Positions 36,701 through 45,474 of a stretch of DNA of 64,000 bases are shown in pieces. Within the stretch, counting starts at the first letter, position 1, and each line of letters opens with the position of its first letter. This DNA comes from Geotrypetes seraphini. Taxonomy: Eukaryota; Chordata; Amphibia; Gymnophiona; Dermophiidae. Under the pieces are notes generated by a model. That model made no database searches and was not told the origin of the DNA. It worked only from the letters and a program-made list of their open reading frames with translations. The translations under genes and the position numbers were made by a program. Location: the NCBI RefSeq assembly GCF_902459505.1, contig NC_047095.1, forward strand, positions 119,971,380 through 120,035,379. Reading direction: 5' to 3'.

Positions 36701-39700
36701 TCTAACAAAAATTTAAAAAATCAGTACAAGCTAGGATGAGCTGGTGCTTACAAATGAATGTGTTTACAACCAACCAGCAAATCCTTATTCCAAAAATGTG
36801 AACGATGACTTGTAAAGGAAAATCTCCCTTAATTGCTGCATCCGGCTCAGTTCCTGACTAAGCTCGCCACCTATGACAAATTTAGAGCAGCCTTGAGTCA
36901 TGTGAATTAATATAATCATTGCGAATGTTATACACACTCAGGTCTTCAAAGTGTTTTTGTCCTGGACCTGTAAAATGCCTTCCCTAAAGAGTCCAAGACA
37001 AACATTTAAAGAGGAAATCTAGAACGGAGCATCCGCATTTACCCACTCCCTGCGTGTAAAAATGTACAGACATACAGCAAAAGTATTCACGTCGGATTTG
37101 GCAAAATCTACTTCGGTTACTTGTTAGATGGAGGATCCAATTTAAAAGTTTGGTTCCGATTTGTATTATGTTGAGCAATGAAGTCCCCCTGTCCCTTGCT
37201 ACAGTCTTGAGAGTGTATTGCCCACTGATAAGGAGAGAAGTATCTTTTGGCTATTCCACTTTTCAAACATAATAGATTAGAAGATAACAGAACGAGGATG
37301 TTTTACGTAGAGGGCGGCCAAATGTGGAATTTGCTTCCGGAGTCATTCTGTAAAACGTAAAGTTATTTGTATTTTAGTGTAATTAAATGCTGGAATTTGT
37401 TGCCAGAGAATGTGGTAAAAGCAGTTAGCTTAGCAGGGTAAAAAAAAAACAACAAACCCCATCCTACAAGAAAAGTCGATAAGCCATTGTTAAGACAGAT
37501 TTGGGATATGTTTAAAGCTTTCCTTTTGTCAGACTTAACGGCCTCCCCCCAATTTTACAAAACCACGCAAGCGGTTTTTAGCGCCAGCATGTTTGCCAAA
37601 TGCTCTGCGCTGCTCTGATGCTCATAGGAAATTTAAGAGTGTCGGAGCAGCGCAGAGCATTCAGTACACTGGCCGGCGCTAAAAATTATCTGCGCGGTTT
37701 TGTAGAAAGAGGGGAGTTAACTTGATAGGCACAATTTTATCGAAGTATAGCTTGTTTTATTTTTTTTGTTAATTATTTTTTATTAATTTTGTCCTTTGTT
37801 TTATAATAACTGGTTTCTTCTAATTTTGTATGTTTACTTTATAAACCACTGAGTTCCTTGGATAAAGTGATTTATAAATTGAAATAAACTTAATTAAATT
37901 AAAAGTGTTAGCGGGACACCTATACACCATTGTATACAAGGGGCCGCTGAAAAGTTCTCAGCCCAGCCAAGAAGAAAATAACGTAGAGCCCCGAAACTTA
38001 CAAGTTATTCCACACTTTTCTTGACACTTTTTGTTTCAATGAGGCAAATGCATCTAGTAACTGGGCTGAAGTATAGGGAAACCAAGCCATTGTGACATCA
38101 CTGATGAGGCTGGCTCTTAGGCATTGGTGGATTGAGACATTATGACATCACAATAGGAGGAGCCGCTGAAAAGTTCTCAGCCCAACCAAGAAGAGAATGA
38201 CGTGGAGCCATGATGCTAACAAGTTATGCCATACTTTTTATTTCATATCATTGAAACAAAAAGTGTCAAGAAAAGTATGACATAACTTGTAAGCGTCATG
38301 GATCCACATCATTCTCTTCTTGGTTGGGCTGAGAACTTTTCAGCGGCCCCTTCTATTGTGATGTCATAATGTCTCATTCCACCAATGGCTTGACGGTCCT
38401 ATACTTGGCTCACTTTTGATACATTTTGATTTCTAGAGTGGCGCAGTGGTTAAAGCTACAGCCTCAACACCCTGAAGTTGTGGGTTCAATCTCGCACTGC
38501 TCCTTGTGACCCTGGGCAAAGCACTTAATCCCCCCATTTTACCAGGTACATTAGATAGACTGTGAGCCCACCGGGACTGACAGAGAAACTGTTCTGAGCT
38601 CCCCTGGGAGAATGGTATAGAAAATTGAATAAATATTTTTTTAAAAATATATTAAAAAAAAAAAATTTACTCCCTCCCTTCCCTTCTTAGCAGCACAAGA
38701 TTGAGATAGTAAACTTCTCCAGCAGATCCTTGTAAATACTCAAAAACGCTCTACCCTTTGTATGCTATTGTGTGGCACGAGACCAGAAGTTTTGTACTCT
38801 TTGGGAAATATAGTTTTCAGATCTAAATATGAAAAAAAAAACCTTCTCAGACATGACACTGCAATGCAGAAACCTGACTCAGGCGGTGTGTGTAATCAGA
38901 TGGATATGAGCGGGATGCTGTAATTACAGAAAGAATTCTCCTTTACAAGTCATCATTCAAGTCCGAGCAATAAGAATTTGTGACAGCTTGAAAACAAAGT
39001 TTATTTGCGAACGCTTGTTCATCTTTGTTAAATGGGCACATTTATTTAGCAAAGAATCCTTAAGAGACTACCCCATTTTTTCTGTATTAAAACATGTGAT
39101 CTCACAGGCCCACCATCCTAGGATTACTTCTAGGTCATGTCAGATCCATGTGATCCCACTCGCACACCTGTAGGACCTCCTCCTAGGGATGTCAGATCCA
39201 TGTGATCCCACTCGCACACCTGTAGGACCTCCTCCTAGGGATGTCAGATCCATGTGATCCCACTCGCACACCTGTAGGACCTCCTCCTTGGGATGTCAGA
39301 TCTATGTGATTCCACTCGCACACCTGTAGGACCTCCTCCTAGGGATGTCAGATCCATGTGATCCCTCTCGCACACCTGTAGGACCTCCTCCTAGGGATGT
39401 CAGATCCATGTGATCCCACTCGCACACCTGTAGGACCGCCTCGTAGGGATGTCAGATCCATGTGATCCCTCTCGCATACCTGTAGGACCTCCTCCTAGGG
39501 ATGTCAGATCCATGTGATCCCACTCGCACACCTGTAGGACCTCCTCCTTGGGATGTCAGATCTATGTGATCCCACTCACACACCTGTAGGACCTCCTCCT
39601 AGGGATGTCAGATCCATGTGATCCCACTCGCACACCTGTAGGACCACCTCGTAGGGATGTCAGATCCATGTGATCCTTCTCGCACACCTGTAGGACCTCC

Positions 39701-42700
39701 TCCTAGGGATGTCAGATCCATGTGATCCCACTCGCACACCTGTAGGACCGCCTCGTAGGGATGTCAGATCCATGTGATCCCTCTCGCATACCTGTAGGAC
39801 CTCCTCCTAGGGATGTCAGATCCATGTGATCCCACTCGCACACCTGTAGGACCTCCTCCTTGGGATGTCAGATCTATGTGATCCCACTCACACACCTGTA
39901 GGACCTCCTCCTAGGGATGTCAGATCCATATGATCCCACTCGCACACCTGTAGGAGCTCCCCTCTGGCCAGTCACACACACACACACATGTGGTCTCGTA
40001 TACATACCTGTAGCACCTCCTCCTTTCTGTGTAAGCTCTCGGTCAGACATTGGATAAGCTGATCCCGCTGCTGGGTGGTGTTTTCTCGGTGTCTCTCCGG
40101 CAGGCTGAGCTCTCGAGTCTCTCCCATTTCCTGGGGTGCATGAGATGATGCGAAAACAGGAGATTGATATATGGTCTGAAGAGATAGGATAGTGTTTCTA
40201 TATTTTATAAGAAACTTCATTGGCTGCCTATAGAGAAACATACAGACGGTGGTGTGGCGAGGGTGAGAGGCGTCTGGGGCGGTGGCGCTCCTCCCCCACC
40301 CGCATTTCCACCCCACCCCCAACCCATCTACTCCTTACCCACTGCCTCCTACCGCGCACCCGTCCCCTTCCCTATACCTGTTTAATGTTCTCAGCGCAAG
40401 CAGGAACCCTAACCTGCTGCTCGAACCAGCACCGGCTCTTCCTCCGACATCACTTCCTAGGCAGGGGTCCAGGAAGTGATGTCAGAGGAAGAGCCGATGC
40501 TGGCTTGAGCAGCAGGTTGAGGTTACTGCTCGCACTGCAAACATTAAAGAGGTACGGGGGAAGGGAAGGGGTACGCACACGGTAGTAAGAGGGGGGTGGA
40601 GAGGACCCCTGCTCCCCCCGCTGCGTATAGAGTTTTAAACTGTTTGTACGATTCATCATATTATATAGGCCAAGGCTTCCAATCGTCTCACTTTGTTCTT
40701 TTCATGTTTGCATTATTCGTCTACTAGCTCAATACATTTTTATTGCCGATCTCCCTTTTTAGAAATATACGTTTTAAACGTCAATGTAATTCTTCTTTTA
40801 CATACGCTGCTGTTGTTATTTGGCATTATTTACCTATACAAAGAAGGACAGACGTCAGTTTTTGGAAATTTCGTAGAATGTTGAAAACATTTTCGTACGA
40901 TTGATTGTAGAGTTAGTCCTTTTAGTTCAAGAATTGAAGGACATCTTTTTCTCCAAGGAATTGTATTTTTCCATAAAATTATTATGGCTTCTTTTTGATG
41001 TAAATTGCTTTGAACTAAATGGTATTAGATTCGATTAGTAAGGGGAGCCAATATAGCATAGTCTGCCCACCTACTCACCAGTAAGGGCACAGCAGTACCC
41101 CACTTCCACTGTGCCATCGGGCTCCCCTCAGGAGTATGTAAGAATAGCCTTACTGGGTCAGACCAAAGGTCCATCAAGCCCAGTAGCCCGTTCTCACGGT
41201 GGCCAATCCAGATCCCTAGTACCTGGCCAAAGCCCAAAGGGTAGCAACATTCCAGAATTTCAGAGTGAGAGAGATTCCAGAACCCCAAAGAGTAGCAACA
41301 CTCCAGAATCTCAAAGAGTAACAAGATTCCGGAACCCCAAAGAGCAGCAACATTCCACGTGGAATCCCCAAAGAGTAGCAACATTCCAGAATCTCAAAGA
41401 GTAACAAGATTCTGGAACCCCAAAAGAGCAGCAACATTCCACGTGGAATCCCCAAAGAGTAGCAACATTCCAGAATCTCAAAGAGTAACAAGATTCTGGA
41501 ACCCCAAAAGAGCAGCAACATTCCACGTGGAATCCCCAAAGAGTAGCAACATTCCAGAATCTCAAAGAGTAACAAGATTCCGGAACCCCAAAAGAGCAGC
41601 AACATTCCACGTGGAATCCCCAAAGAGTAGCAACATTCCAGAATCTCAAAGAGTAACAAGATTCTGGAACCCCAAAAGAGCAGCAACATTCCACGTGGAA
41701 TCCCCAAAGAGTAGCAACATTCCAGAATCTCAAAGAGTAACAAGATTCCGGAACCCCAAAGAGCAGCAACATTTCATGTGGAATCCCCAAAGAGTAGCAA
41801 CATTCCAGAATCTCAAAGAGTAACAAGATTCTGGAACACCAAAAGAGCAGCAACATTCCACGTGGAATCCCCAAAGAGTAGCAACATTCCAGAATCTAAA
41901 AGAGTAACAAGATTCCGGAACCCCAAAGAGCAGCAACATTCCACGTGGAATCCCCAAAGAGTAGCAACATTCCAGAATCTCAAAGAGTAACAAGATTCCG
42001 GAACCCCAAAGAGCAGCAACATTCCATGTGGAATCCCCAAAGAGTAGCAACATTCCAGAATCTCAAAGAGTAACAAGATTCTGGAACACCAAAAGAGCAG
42101 CAACATTCCACGTGGAATCCCCAAAGAGTAGCAACATTCCAGAATCTCAAAGAGTAACAAGATTCCGGAACCCCAAAGAGCAGCAACATTCCATGTGGAA
42201 TCCCCAAAGAGTAGCAACATTCCAGAATCTCAAAGAGTAACAAGATTCTGGAACCCCAAAAGAGCAGCAACATTCCACGTGGAATCCCCAAAGAGTAGCA
42301 ACATTCCATGCTACCGATCCAGGGCAAGCAGTGGCTTCCCCCATTTCTGTCTCAATAACAGACTATGGACTATTCCTCCAGGAAATTGTCCAAACCTCCA
42401 CTCTCCCGCCATCAAACCATGGCAGTCGTAAAACTCCAGCCTGCAGCCAAACACCCCACAAAGAAGCTATCTGCAAACCTATCTGGACAGCAGAGGGCAA
42501 TGGTGTGAGAGAAGGGGCAAGAACTTTAGGGGAGAAGGGGAGAAAAGAAGGAGGAAAAAGTCCTGTAGCTATCCCCTCCCCGGCCTATGTCCGAGAGACC
42601 AGGTATGGGCCCCATGAGGACCCCGCAGCACAAAATCCAAGAAACAGGAGCCAGAGCTGGGAATGGGACTCAAGTCTTCCCAAAAGCAGGAAGGTTTGAG

Positions 42701-44578
42701 CTGAAATTTGAATGAGGAGGAGGAAGACTGTTTATCCTATTTCTCACCACCTTACCTCTCCAGCACTCCCGCTCTTTGGCACAGCCTCCTTCAGGGTCCG
42801 AAGCTCGGCTTGGGCTTCCTCCAGCTCTCCCTTAAGCTGCTCAAATGCCTGCTGTACTCTCCGAAACCTCTTCAGTCTCTGGAGCTTCCATAGCGTACAG
42901 GGCCAAAGGAGAAACACACAGAGAAGCAGAGTGAGGCATCAGAAGAGAGCAAGAGCCACACAGAGTTACAGGAAGGGAGAGAAAGGATGAGGGCCACAGA
43001 GAGACAGAGAACAAGGGGGTGATGGGTTCAGAGAGACAGAGGATGAGAGCCGCAGAACATCAGAAGAAGAGAGGGCAAGAGTTAGAGACAGACATGGGAA
43101 GGGAGAGAGGGTAAGGCAACATAGAAACGGAAGATGAGGGTCACAGCGATGGAAGCGAAGGGCTCAGAGAGACATGGAAAGGGACTCTGAAAAGCCACAG
43201 AAAGACAGGCAGTGAGGGTGAGAATCACAGACTGACAGTGAGGGCCACAGAAAGGCAAAAAAGAAGAGAGAGACATAGGAAGAGAAAGAGGGTGAGAGCC
43301 ACAGAACGTCAGAATGGAGGGAGAGAGTTCAAGAGAGTCACAGGAATGGAGAGACAGAGGGAGAAAGAATGACCGCCACATAACATCATCCAGAGATACA
43401 GACAGATCACATGTGGTCTCAAACTCTCAGCAACTCACCTCAGGGCTGAAGGTCAGGTACTCATCAGGGAAGTCACTGAGCAGCTGCAGGAGGGCCTCAT
43501 CGCTCTGGCTACCTCCTCTGGCACTGAAATCATCGTTGTGGATACGACCTTGGCTTCCTCCCCCAGTCTGGAAGTCCCCGCTGTGGCTGCGCTTCCCTCC
43601 CCTGAGCTCCTGCTGCCCGATAGGTGACCTGGGGAATCTTGGGCTCCTGACATGCGGGCTCCGTACTGGGATCTTGCAGCGCGGCGGGGTCCTCACCGGC
43701 CGATACTCGATGCCCTTCACGCACGTCAGTGCCTCGGCCAACACACGGGGAGAGATCGGCAAGTCCTCAAAGGGGTCCCCTTCCGAGTCAGGTGCAGTGT
43801 TCAGTGACAAGTTTGAGATGGACATGGAGGAGAAGGAAAAAGAGCCAGGGCTACGGCAGCTCCCACCGCCCAGGTAGGCAAGCCGCGGTGAGCCAGGGCT
43901 CAGCAAGCCATCCAGGGGCATGCTGCGGGACTTGTTTCGAGACAGCCGCGAGAGGGTCCCTGGCTGGAGGCCCCGCAAGCGCCGGGGAATCCCGCACACT
44001 GCCTCGAAGTCCGCATCATCCACCCGGAAGGCCGAGCAACCAAAGCAGTCCTTCCCGCGGCACTCCCGATCTTGGCACTTACCGCCGCCCTGCTCCGACC
44101 AGCTCTCGTACTCCGACAGCGCCATGTCTTCCTGGAGCAGGGCATTGTAGCGCACGTGAGGCAGTCCCGCAATGTCCACCGTGATGTCCTGCCCACTGTA
44201 CCCTGCACTGGCCGGAACCGGATGGCGGCGAGAGTGTTCTTGGCGCACCCAGCTGGCCAGGCGGTCCTTCTCAGTCAGCAGGCGCTGGAGCCGCTCTATG
44301 GAGAGCGCCTGCACCCGGGAGATAACCGTGTCGAAGCGGTACACCCTCTCCAGGATGTGTACACATTTGCCGCAGAGGAACTCGCCGTGCCCATCCCGTG
44401 CCACCTCCTGGCCCAGGGCATGGGAGAGCAGCACACGCAGGCTGGCACGACCTCCTTGGCTAAAAATCCAACGGCGCTGGTTGCCACGTAGGTGAACGGA
44501 GCAGACACGGCAAACCTCGTTCATCGTAGCGAGCCTGATTTTCTTCCGGGGCGAGAGTAAATGGCAGATGGAACAAGG
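24112..44578 (-). CDS. Myomegalin (PDE4DIP)-like protein, nine coding exons, 748 aa
   Basis: Coding exons in transcript order are 44524-43439 (exon starts at a 5' UTR acceptor at 44578), 42884-42756, 40130-40008, 36376-36260, 29763-29626, 28920-28753, 27139-26951, 25574-25383 and 24216-24112 (TGA 24114-24112). All eight introns are phase 0 with GT-AG ends. The N-terminus [20 protein letters not shown] matches the long myomegalin isoform. C5, C8, C51 and C54 form a ZAD-like zinc site. [20 protein letters not shown] and [18 protein letters not shown] follow. Exons 3-9 are coiled coil; [19 protein letters not shown] plus [20 protein letters not shown] aligns with the human central region. By homology it is a centrosome/Golgi scaffold. 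It lacks the CM1 part and the C-terminal two thirds of PDE4DIP. Its MHC-linked position suggests a separate paralogue. Confidence 0.88.
24391..24750 (-). mobile_element. CR1 LINE 3' end (minus)
   Basis: The minus strand reads [39 protein letters not shown] and [13 protein letters not shown]. The tail 'catagaaacataggacatga' is at 24391. It is in the last intron of the myomegalin-like gene. Confidence 0.8.
24765..25110 (+). mobile_element. L2-type LINE 3' end
   Basis: The plus strand encodes [20 protein letters not shown] and [15 protein letters not shown]. It is followed by the 3' tail 'gtgatccgctttgtgtaaag' ending 'acaaataaataaac'. Confidence 0.55.
25930..26414. mobile_element. hAT-like MITE with an expanded 27-bp repeat core
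   Basis: The 8-bp target-site duplication CAAGTTAT is perfect (25922-25929 and 26415-26422). Terminal inverted repeats of about 58 bp begin TAGGGTTATCATATGGCTCC on the left and TAAGGTTACCTTATGGCTCC as the complement of the right. The interior (25976-26352) is about 14 units of 27 bp ('actgaaagcaatgtgggttt' plus 7 bases), with a few point variants and no length change. It lies in the intron between exons 7 and 8 of the myomegalin-like gene. Confidence 0.88.
27230..27418 (-). mobile_element. CR1 reverse-transcriptase fragment (minus)
   Basis: The minus strand reads like [15 protein letters not shown] and [12 protein letters not shown]-type CR1 residues ('caaaattgaacacaatactc', 'ttggtggctcttctttgaac'). 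Confidence 0.6.
27421..27915. repeat. Polypyrimidine minisatellite
   Basis: About 0.5 kb of CCCTTACTTCCCCCATCCCTCTGCCCC-like units of about 30-40 bp; the transcribed (minus) strand is purine-rich. It lies in the intron between exons 6 and 7. Any open frame here is caused by composition. Confidence 0.85.
27920..28620. other. Intronic sequence, mostly unassigned
   Basis: It contains a fragment of the ATCCCTAATGAATAT MITE (28155-28200), and I see no exon. Confidence 0.4.
29222..29560 (+). mobile_element. CR1 tail remnant and CORE-SINE (MIR-like) remnant
   Basis: 29222-29290 resembles a CR1 tail on the minus strand. 29355-29440 has 'tccaatcccacttctgacac' and 'tgggtgaccttcaacaaatc' plus 'acttaagctc', matching the MIR core pattern. 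A second core remnant lies at about 29845-29895. Confidence 0.45.
29990..30548 (+). mobile_element. L2-like LINE, 5' portion of an interrupted copy
   Basis: The plus strand encodes decayed L2 residues ([35 protein letters not shown]). Its continuation is probably 32935-33420, with CR1 elements in between. Confidence 0.5.
31030..31330 (+). mobile_element. CR1 family B, left part of an interrupted copy
   Basis: Encodes [38 protein letters not shown] and [17 protein letters not shown]. The copy breaks at CVQY and resumes at 32255 with [20 protein letters not shown]. Confidence 0.8.
31331..32254 (+). mobile_element. CR1 family A inserted in CR1 family B
   Basis: Encodes [40 protein letters not shown] and [20 protein letters not shown], ending [15 protein letters not shown]. 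It is followed by the 3' UTR, a poly-A stretch and the TTACTATGTTACTATG tail. By chance the left junction keeps an open frame of 297 codons from 31039. Confidence 0.85.
32255..32935 (+). mobile_element. CR1 family B, right part
   Basis: Open frame [20 protein letters not shown] through [10 protein letters not shown], with a 3' UTR containing 'tgatgggccgccgcgggagc' twice (32731 and 32841) and the tail 'aacttcttatgttctta' duplicated. Confidence 0.85.
32936..33505 (+). mobile_element. L2-like LINE 3' end
   Basis: Encodes [20 protein letters not shown] and [14 protein letters not shown], then an AT-rich 3' UTR and the tail 'gacggcggtatagaaaaata'. Confidence 0.65.
33490..33830 (+). repeat. Compound (TTA)n / TATGTCTTATAT array
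   Basis: TTA runs alternate with TATGTCTTATA about 15 times. It grew from the 'ataaagttattattatt' tail of the adjacent LINE. The open frames (poly-Tyr/Ile/Leu) are artefacts. Confidence 0.9.
33831..34258 (+). mobile_element. L2-like LINE 3' end
   Basis: Encodes [20 protein letters not shown] and [16 protein letters not shown], then a 3' UTR ending 'gtatataaatggataaataa'. Confidence 0.65.
34412..35306. repeat. Nested fold-back element
   Basis: Outer arms of about 115 bp (34412-34527 and 35193-35306) are inverted copies carrying 'ccgaaacca' and 'tgccttcctcaggggacata'. Inside are five 100-bp hairpin units (34528-35020), then inner arms of 45 bp (35025-35069 and 35150-35194; 'tttcagtggtagctctattt'). 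It lies in the intron between exons 4 and 5 of the myomegalin-like gene. Confidence 0.85.
34528..35020 (+). repeat. Five 100-bp hairpin units with splice-site-like borders
   Basis: Unit starts lie at about 34528, 34627, 34727, 34827 and 34927. Each unit is self-complementary ('ctaggacaagcaggatgagt' against 'tatcctgctgtccacggag'). Each ends with 'acgttacaggtaagtaacta' and a pyrimidine stretch plus TAG, i.e. a donor-like CAG/GTAAGT and an acceptor-like TTTCTCCTAG. Confidence 0.85.
35490..35775. repeat. GC-rich fold-back repeat
   Basis: It is centred on 'acgtcacttcctaggtgcgg' and 'acccggaagtgacgt', an inverted pair. Copies of the same family lie at 40230-40630 and 59170-59350. Confidence 0.65.
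35811..36095. mobile_element. hAT-like MITE (TAGGGTGACC family)
   Basis: Starts TAGGGTGACCATATTTTAC, ends GTCTGGTAACCCTA. Flanked by CCTGTAAC (35803-35810) and CCTGTAGC (36096-36103), an 8-bp duplication with one change. It has the same terminal type as 25930-26414. It lies 164 bases beyond the donor of exon 4 of the myomegalin-like gene. Confidence 0.75.
37385..37535 (-). mobile_element. CR1-type fragment
   Basis: 'aatttgttgccagagaatgt' and 'aagccattgttaagacagat' match the 22595-22700 fragment. Confidence 0.5.
37540..37722. repeat. Palindromic MITE (TTTTACAAAACC family), copy 1
   Basis: 'ttttacaaaaccacgcaagc' and 'gcgcggttttgtagaaag' are inverted ends; the inner 'atgctctgcgctgctctgat' is also inverted. 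Copy 2 is at 54424-54568 in a PPT2 intron. Confidence 0.75.
37925..38420. repeat. Mariner-like fold-back elements (GGGGCCGCTGAAAAGTTCTC)
   Basis: A left copy starts at 37939. A second copy at 38157-38347 is almost a perfect palindrome with ends 'gccgctgaaaagttctcagc'. The GTGACATCA module sits between and beyond them (38085-38150, 38355-38410). Confidence 0.65.
38432..38645 (+). mobile_element. tRNA-headed CORE-SINE (MIR-like)
   Basis: The A-box-like GTGGCGCAGTGGTTAA and B-box-like GGGTTCAATCTC are followed by a MIR-like core ('tgtgaccctgggcaaagcac') and the 3' end 'gattgtgagcccaccgg'-type sequence with an A-rich tail. Confidence 0.7.
39106..39965. repeat. 52-bp minisatellite derived from the exon 3 donor of the myomegalin-like gene
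   Basis: Sixteen copies at an exact 52-bp period: 'cctgtagga' starts at 39167 and recurs to 39947 with no indel. On the gene strand each unit reads AGGAGGAGGTCCTACAG/GTGTGCG. The real exon edge reads AGGAGGAGGTGCTACAG/GTATGTA (40024-40002). Variant units (CCGCCTCGTAG; TTGGGATG) recur six units apart, so a 312-bp higher-order repeat is present in copies 6-15. Confidence 0.9.
40160..40225 (+). mobile_element. L2-like LINE, left part of an interrupted copy
   Basis: 'aagaaacttcattggctgcc' encodes the LHWLPIE motif of L2. The continuation is at about 40632-41035, beyond the GC-rich fold-back. Confidence 0.45.
40230..40630. repeat. GC-rich fold-back repeat inserted in an L2 LINE
   Basis: Inverted arms around 40470: 'ggctcttcctccgacatcac' and 'gtgatgtcagaggaagagcc'. 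Same family as 35490-35775 and 59170-59350. Confidence 0.7.
40632..41035 (+). mobile_element. L2-like LINE 3' end
   Basis: Decayed plus-strand coding remnant followed by an AT-rich 3' UTR with 'gatgtaaattgctttgaact' near 40998. Confidence 0.45.
41119..42390 (+). repeat. 83/84-bp tandem array grown inside a CR1-type 3' element
   Basis: The element starts 'gggctcccctcagg' / 'actgggtcagaccaaaggtc' and ends 'catgctaccgatccagggca'. Between 41230 and 42315 are about 12 units; the marker 'acgtggaatcccc' (or atgtgg) starts at 41357, 41441, 41525, 41609, 41693, 41776, 41860, 41943, 42026, 42110, 42193 and 42277. Each unit is made of three related sub-repeats with a CAAAGAGTARCAA or CAAAGAGCAGCAA core. 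Confidence 0.9.
42900..43430. repeat. Degenerate purine-rich repeat
   Basis: Imperfect units with 'gagagacagag', 'gggtgagagccacagaa' and 'cacagaaagaca' fill the first coding intron of the myomegalin-like gene right up to the exon 1 donor. Confidence 0.65.
43439..44578 (-). CDS. Myomegalin-like first coding exon (ZAD-like domain)
   Basis: The 362-codon exon holds nearly half of the protein. The acceptor at 44580-44579 follows a strong T tract, so at least one non-coding 5' exon lies upstream; ATG is at 44524-44522. The order is: zinc-binding module (residues 1-70), helical [20 protein letters not shown], a second Cys cluster [14 protein letters not shown], a Ser/Arg/Pro-rich linker, and [11 protein letters not shown] at the donor (43438-43437). 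The exon is GC-rich compared with its surroundings. Confidence 0.88.
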
Positions 44579-44599
44579 CTAGGGAAAAAAAAAAGAGAG

Positions 44600-45470
44600 A
44601 GAGAATACATTTTAAAAAACTTTATTTTTCTCCTGTCAGCCCCCCTCAAAAAACATCATTTGGTCTTACTCGCAAAACTCCTCTCATTCAGAGATAGATA
44701 TATATTTTTTTACTCTTTGCTTGGCCCATTTCTGTTCATCCCTCTCATGTGGAATTCACCCTGGCCCAGATTTTCTGATGATGAACAGAACAGCAATTCT
44801 CTGACTCCCCAATGCCATTTTGCTTCAGCAGGGGCTTTCTTCCAGGGATCATGTGGCTTCCAGGATAAAATAAAACTGGCGATTAGGGTGGAGGGACTTG
44901 ACCATCAGATATCAAATCTCTAATTATTACATAACATTAGCTCCAAAACACAGACAACACAAATACACAGAAAGACCCACAGACACGTACGCAAAGCATC
45001 TTATCCACGTGCACTAAATGCTTTCCTGAGGGGACACACCCCGTTCCCAGCTCAGGTACAGGCACACGCCCTCAGACACAGAGATAGACAGACTCTCTTC
45101 CACGTGCCCTAAAACTGCTGAGAGCAACACACCCCATTTCCGAAGCTGCTTGAACTGCACAGCGAGGTCTCTGGTTTAAGGTTCTAGGCATGCTCTCCCC
45201 TCTCCTTCCCTGTGTTCCTGGCATGATGAGGCAGCAAGGGCACGCTCAGGGAGCACATACCTACCCTTCACCAGAGGACCAGGAGCGGACAGCTGAGAAG
45301 TAAAGGCCCATCAGAGTTCAGGCCTCAACCCAGGTCTGGAGAACCAGGGAGACAGGCATTCATAATCTCCTGCCTCCCTTGAGAGTTCTGACACCCACCC
45401 AAATCAGCAGAACCAGGAAGTACAGGTGAGGACCCATCTTCTGTCTCCCCCAGGGGCCCTGGCACCTACT
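44600..45470. other. Upstream flank of the myomegalin-like gene
   Basis: A non-coding 5' exon and promoter must lie at or beyond this stretch, because the first coding exon begins at an acceptor. I cannot place them. No other coding region is seen. Confidence 0.4.
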
Positions 45471-45474
45471 CATC

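Noticed and set aside
39106-39965. CRISPR-like regular repeats
   Set aside because: The whole 52-bp unit is repeated, with no unique spacers, inside a vertebrate intron.
41216-42344. Many open frames of 70-187 codons on both strands
   Set aside because: They follow from the 83/84-bp array; no start context, domain or splice signal supports them.
43314-44495. Plus-strand open frames of 107-187 codons opposite the myomegalin-like exon
   Set aside because: Shadows of the GC-rich minus-strand exon, which has clear homology.
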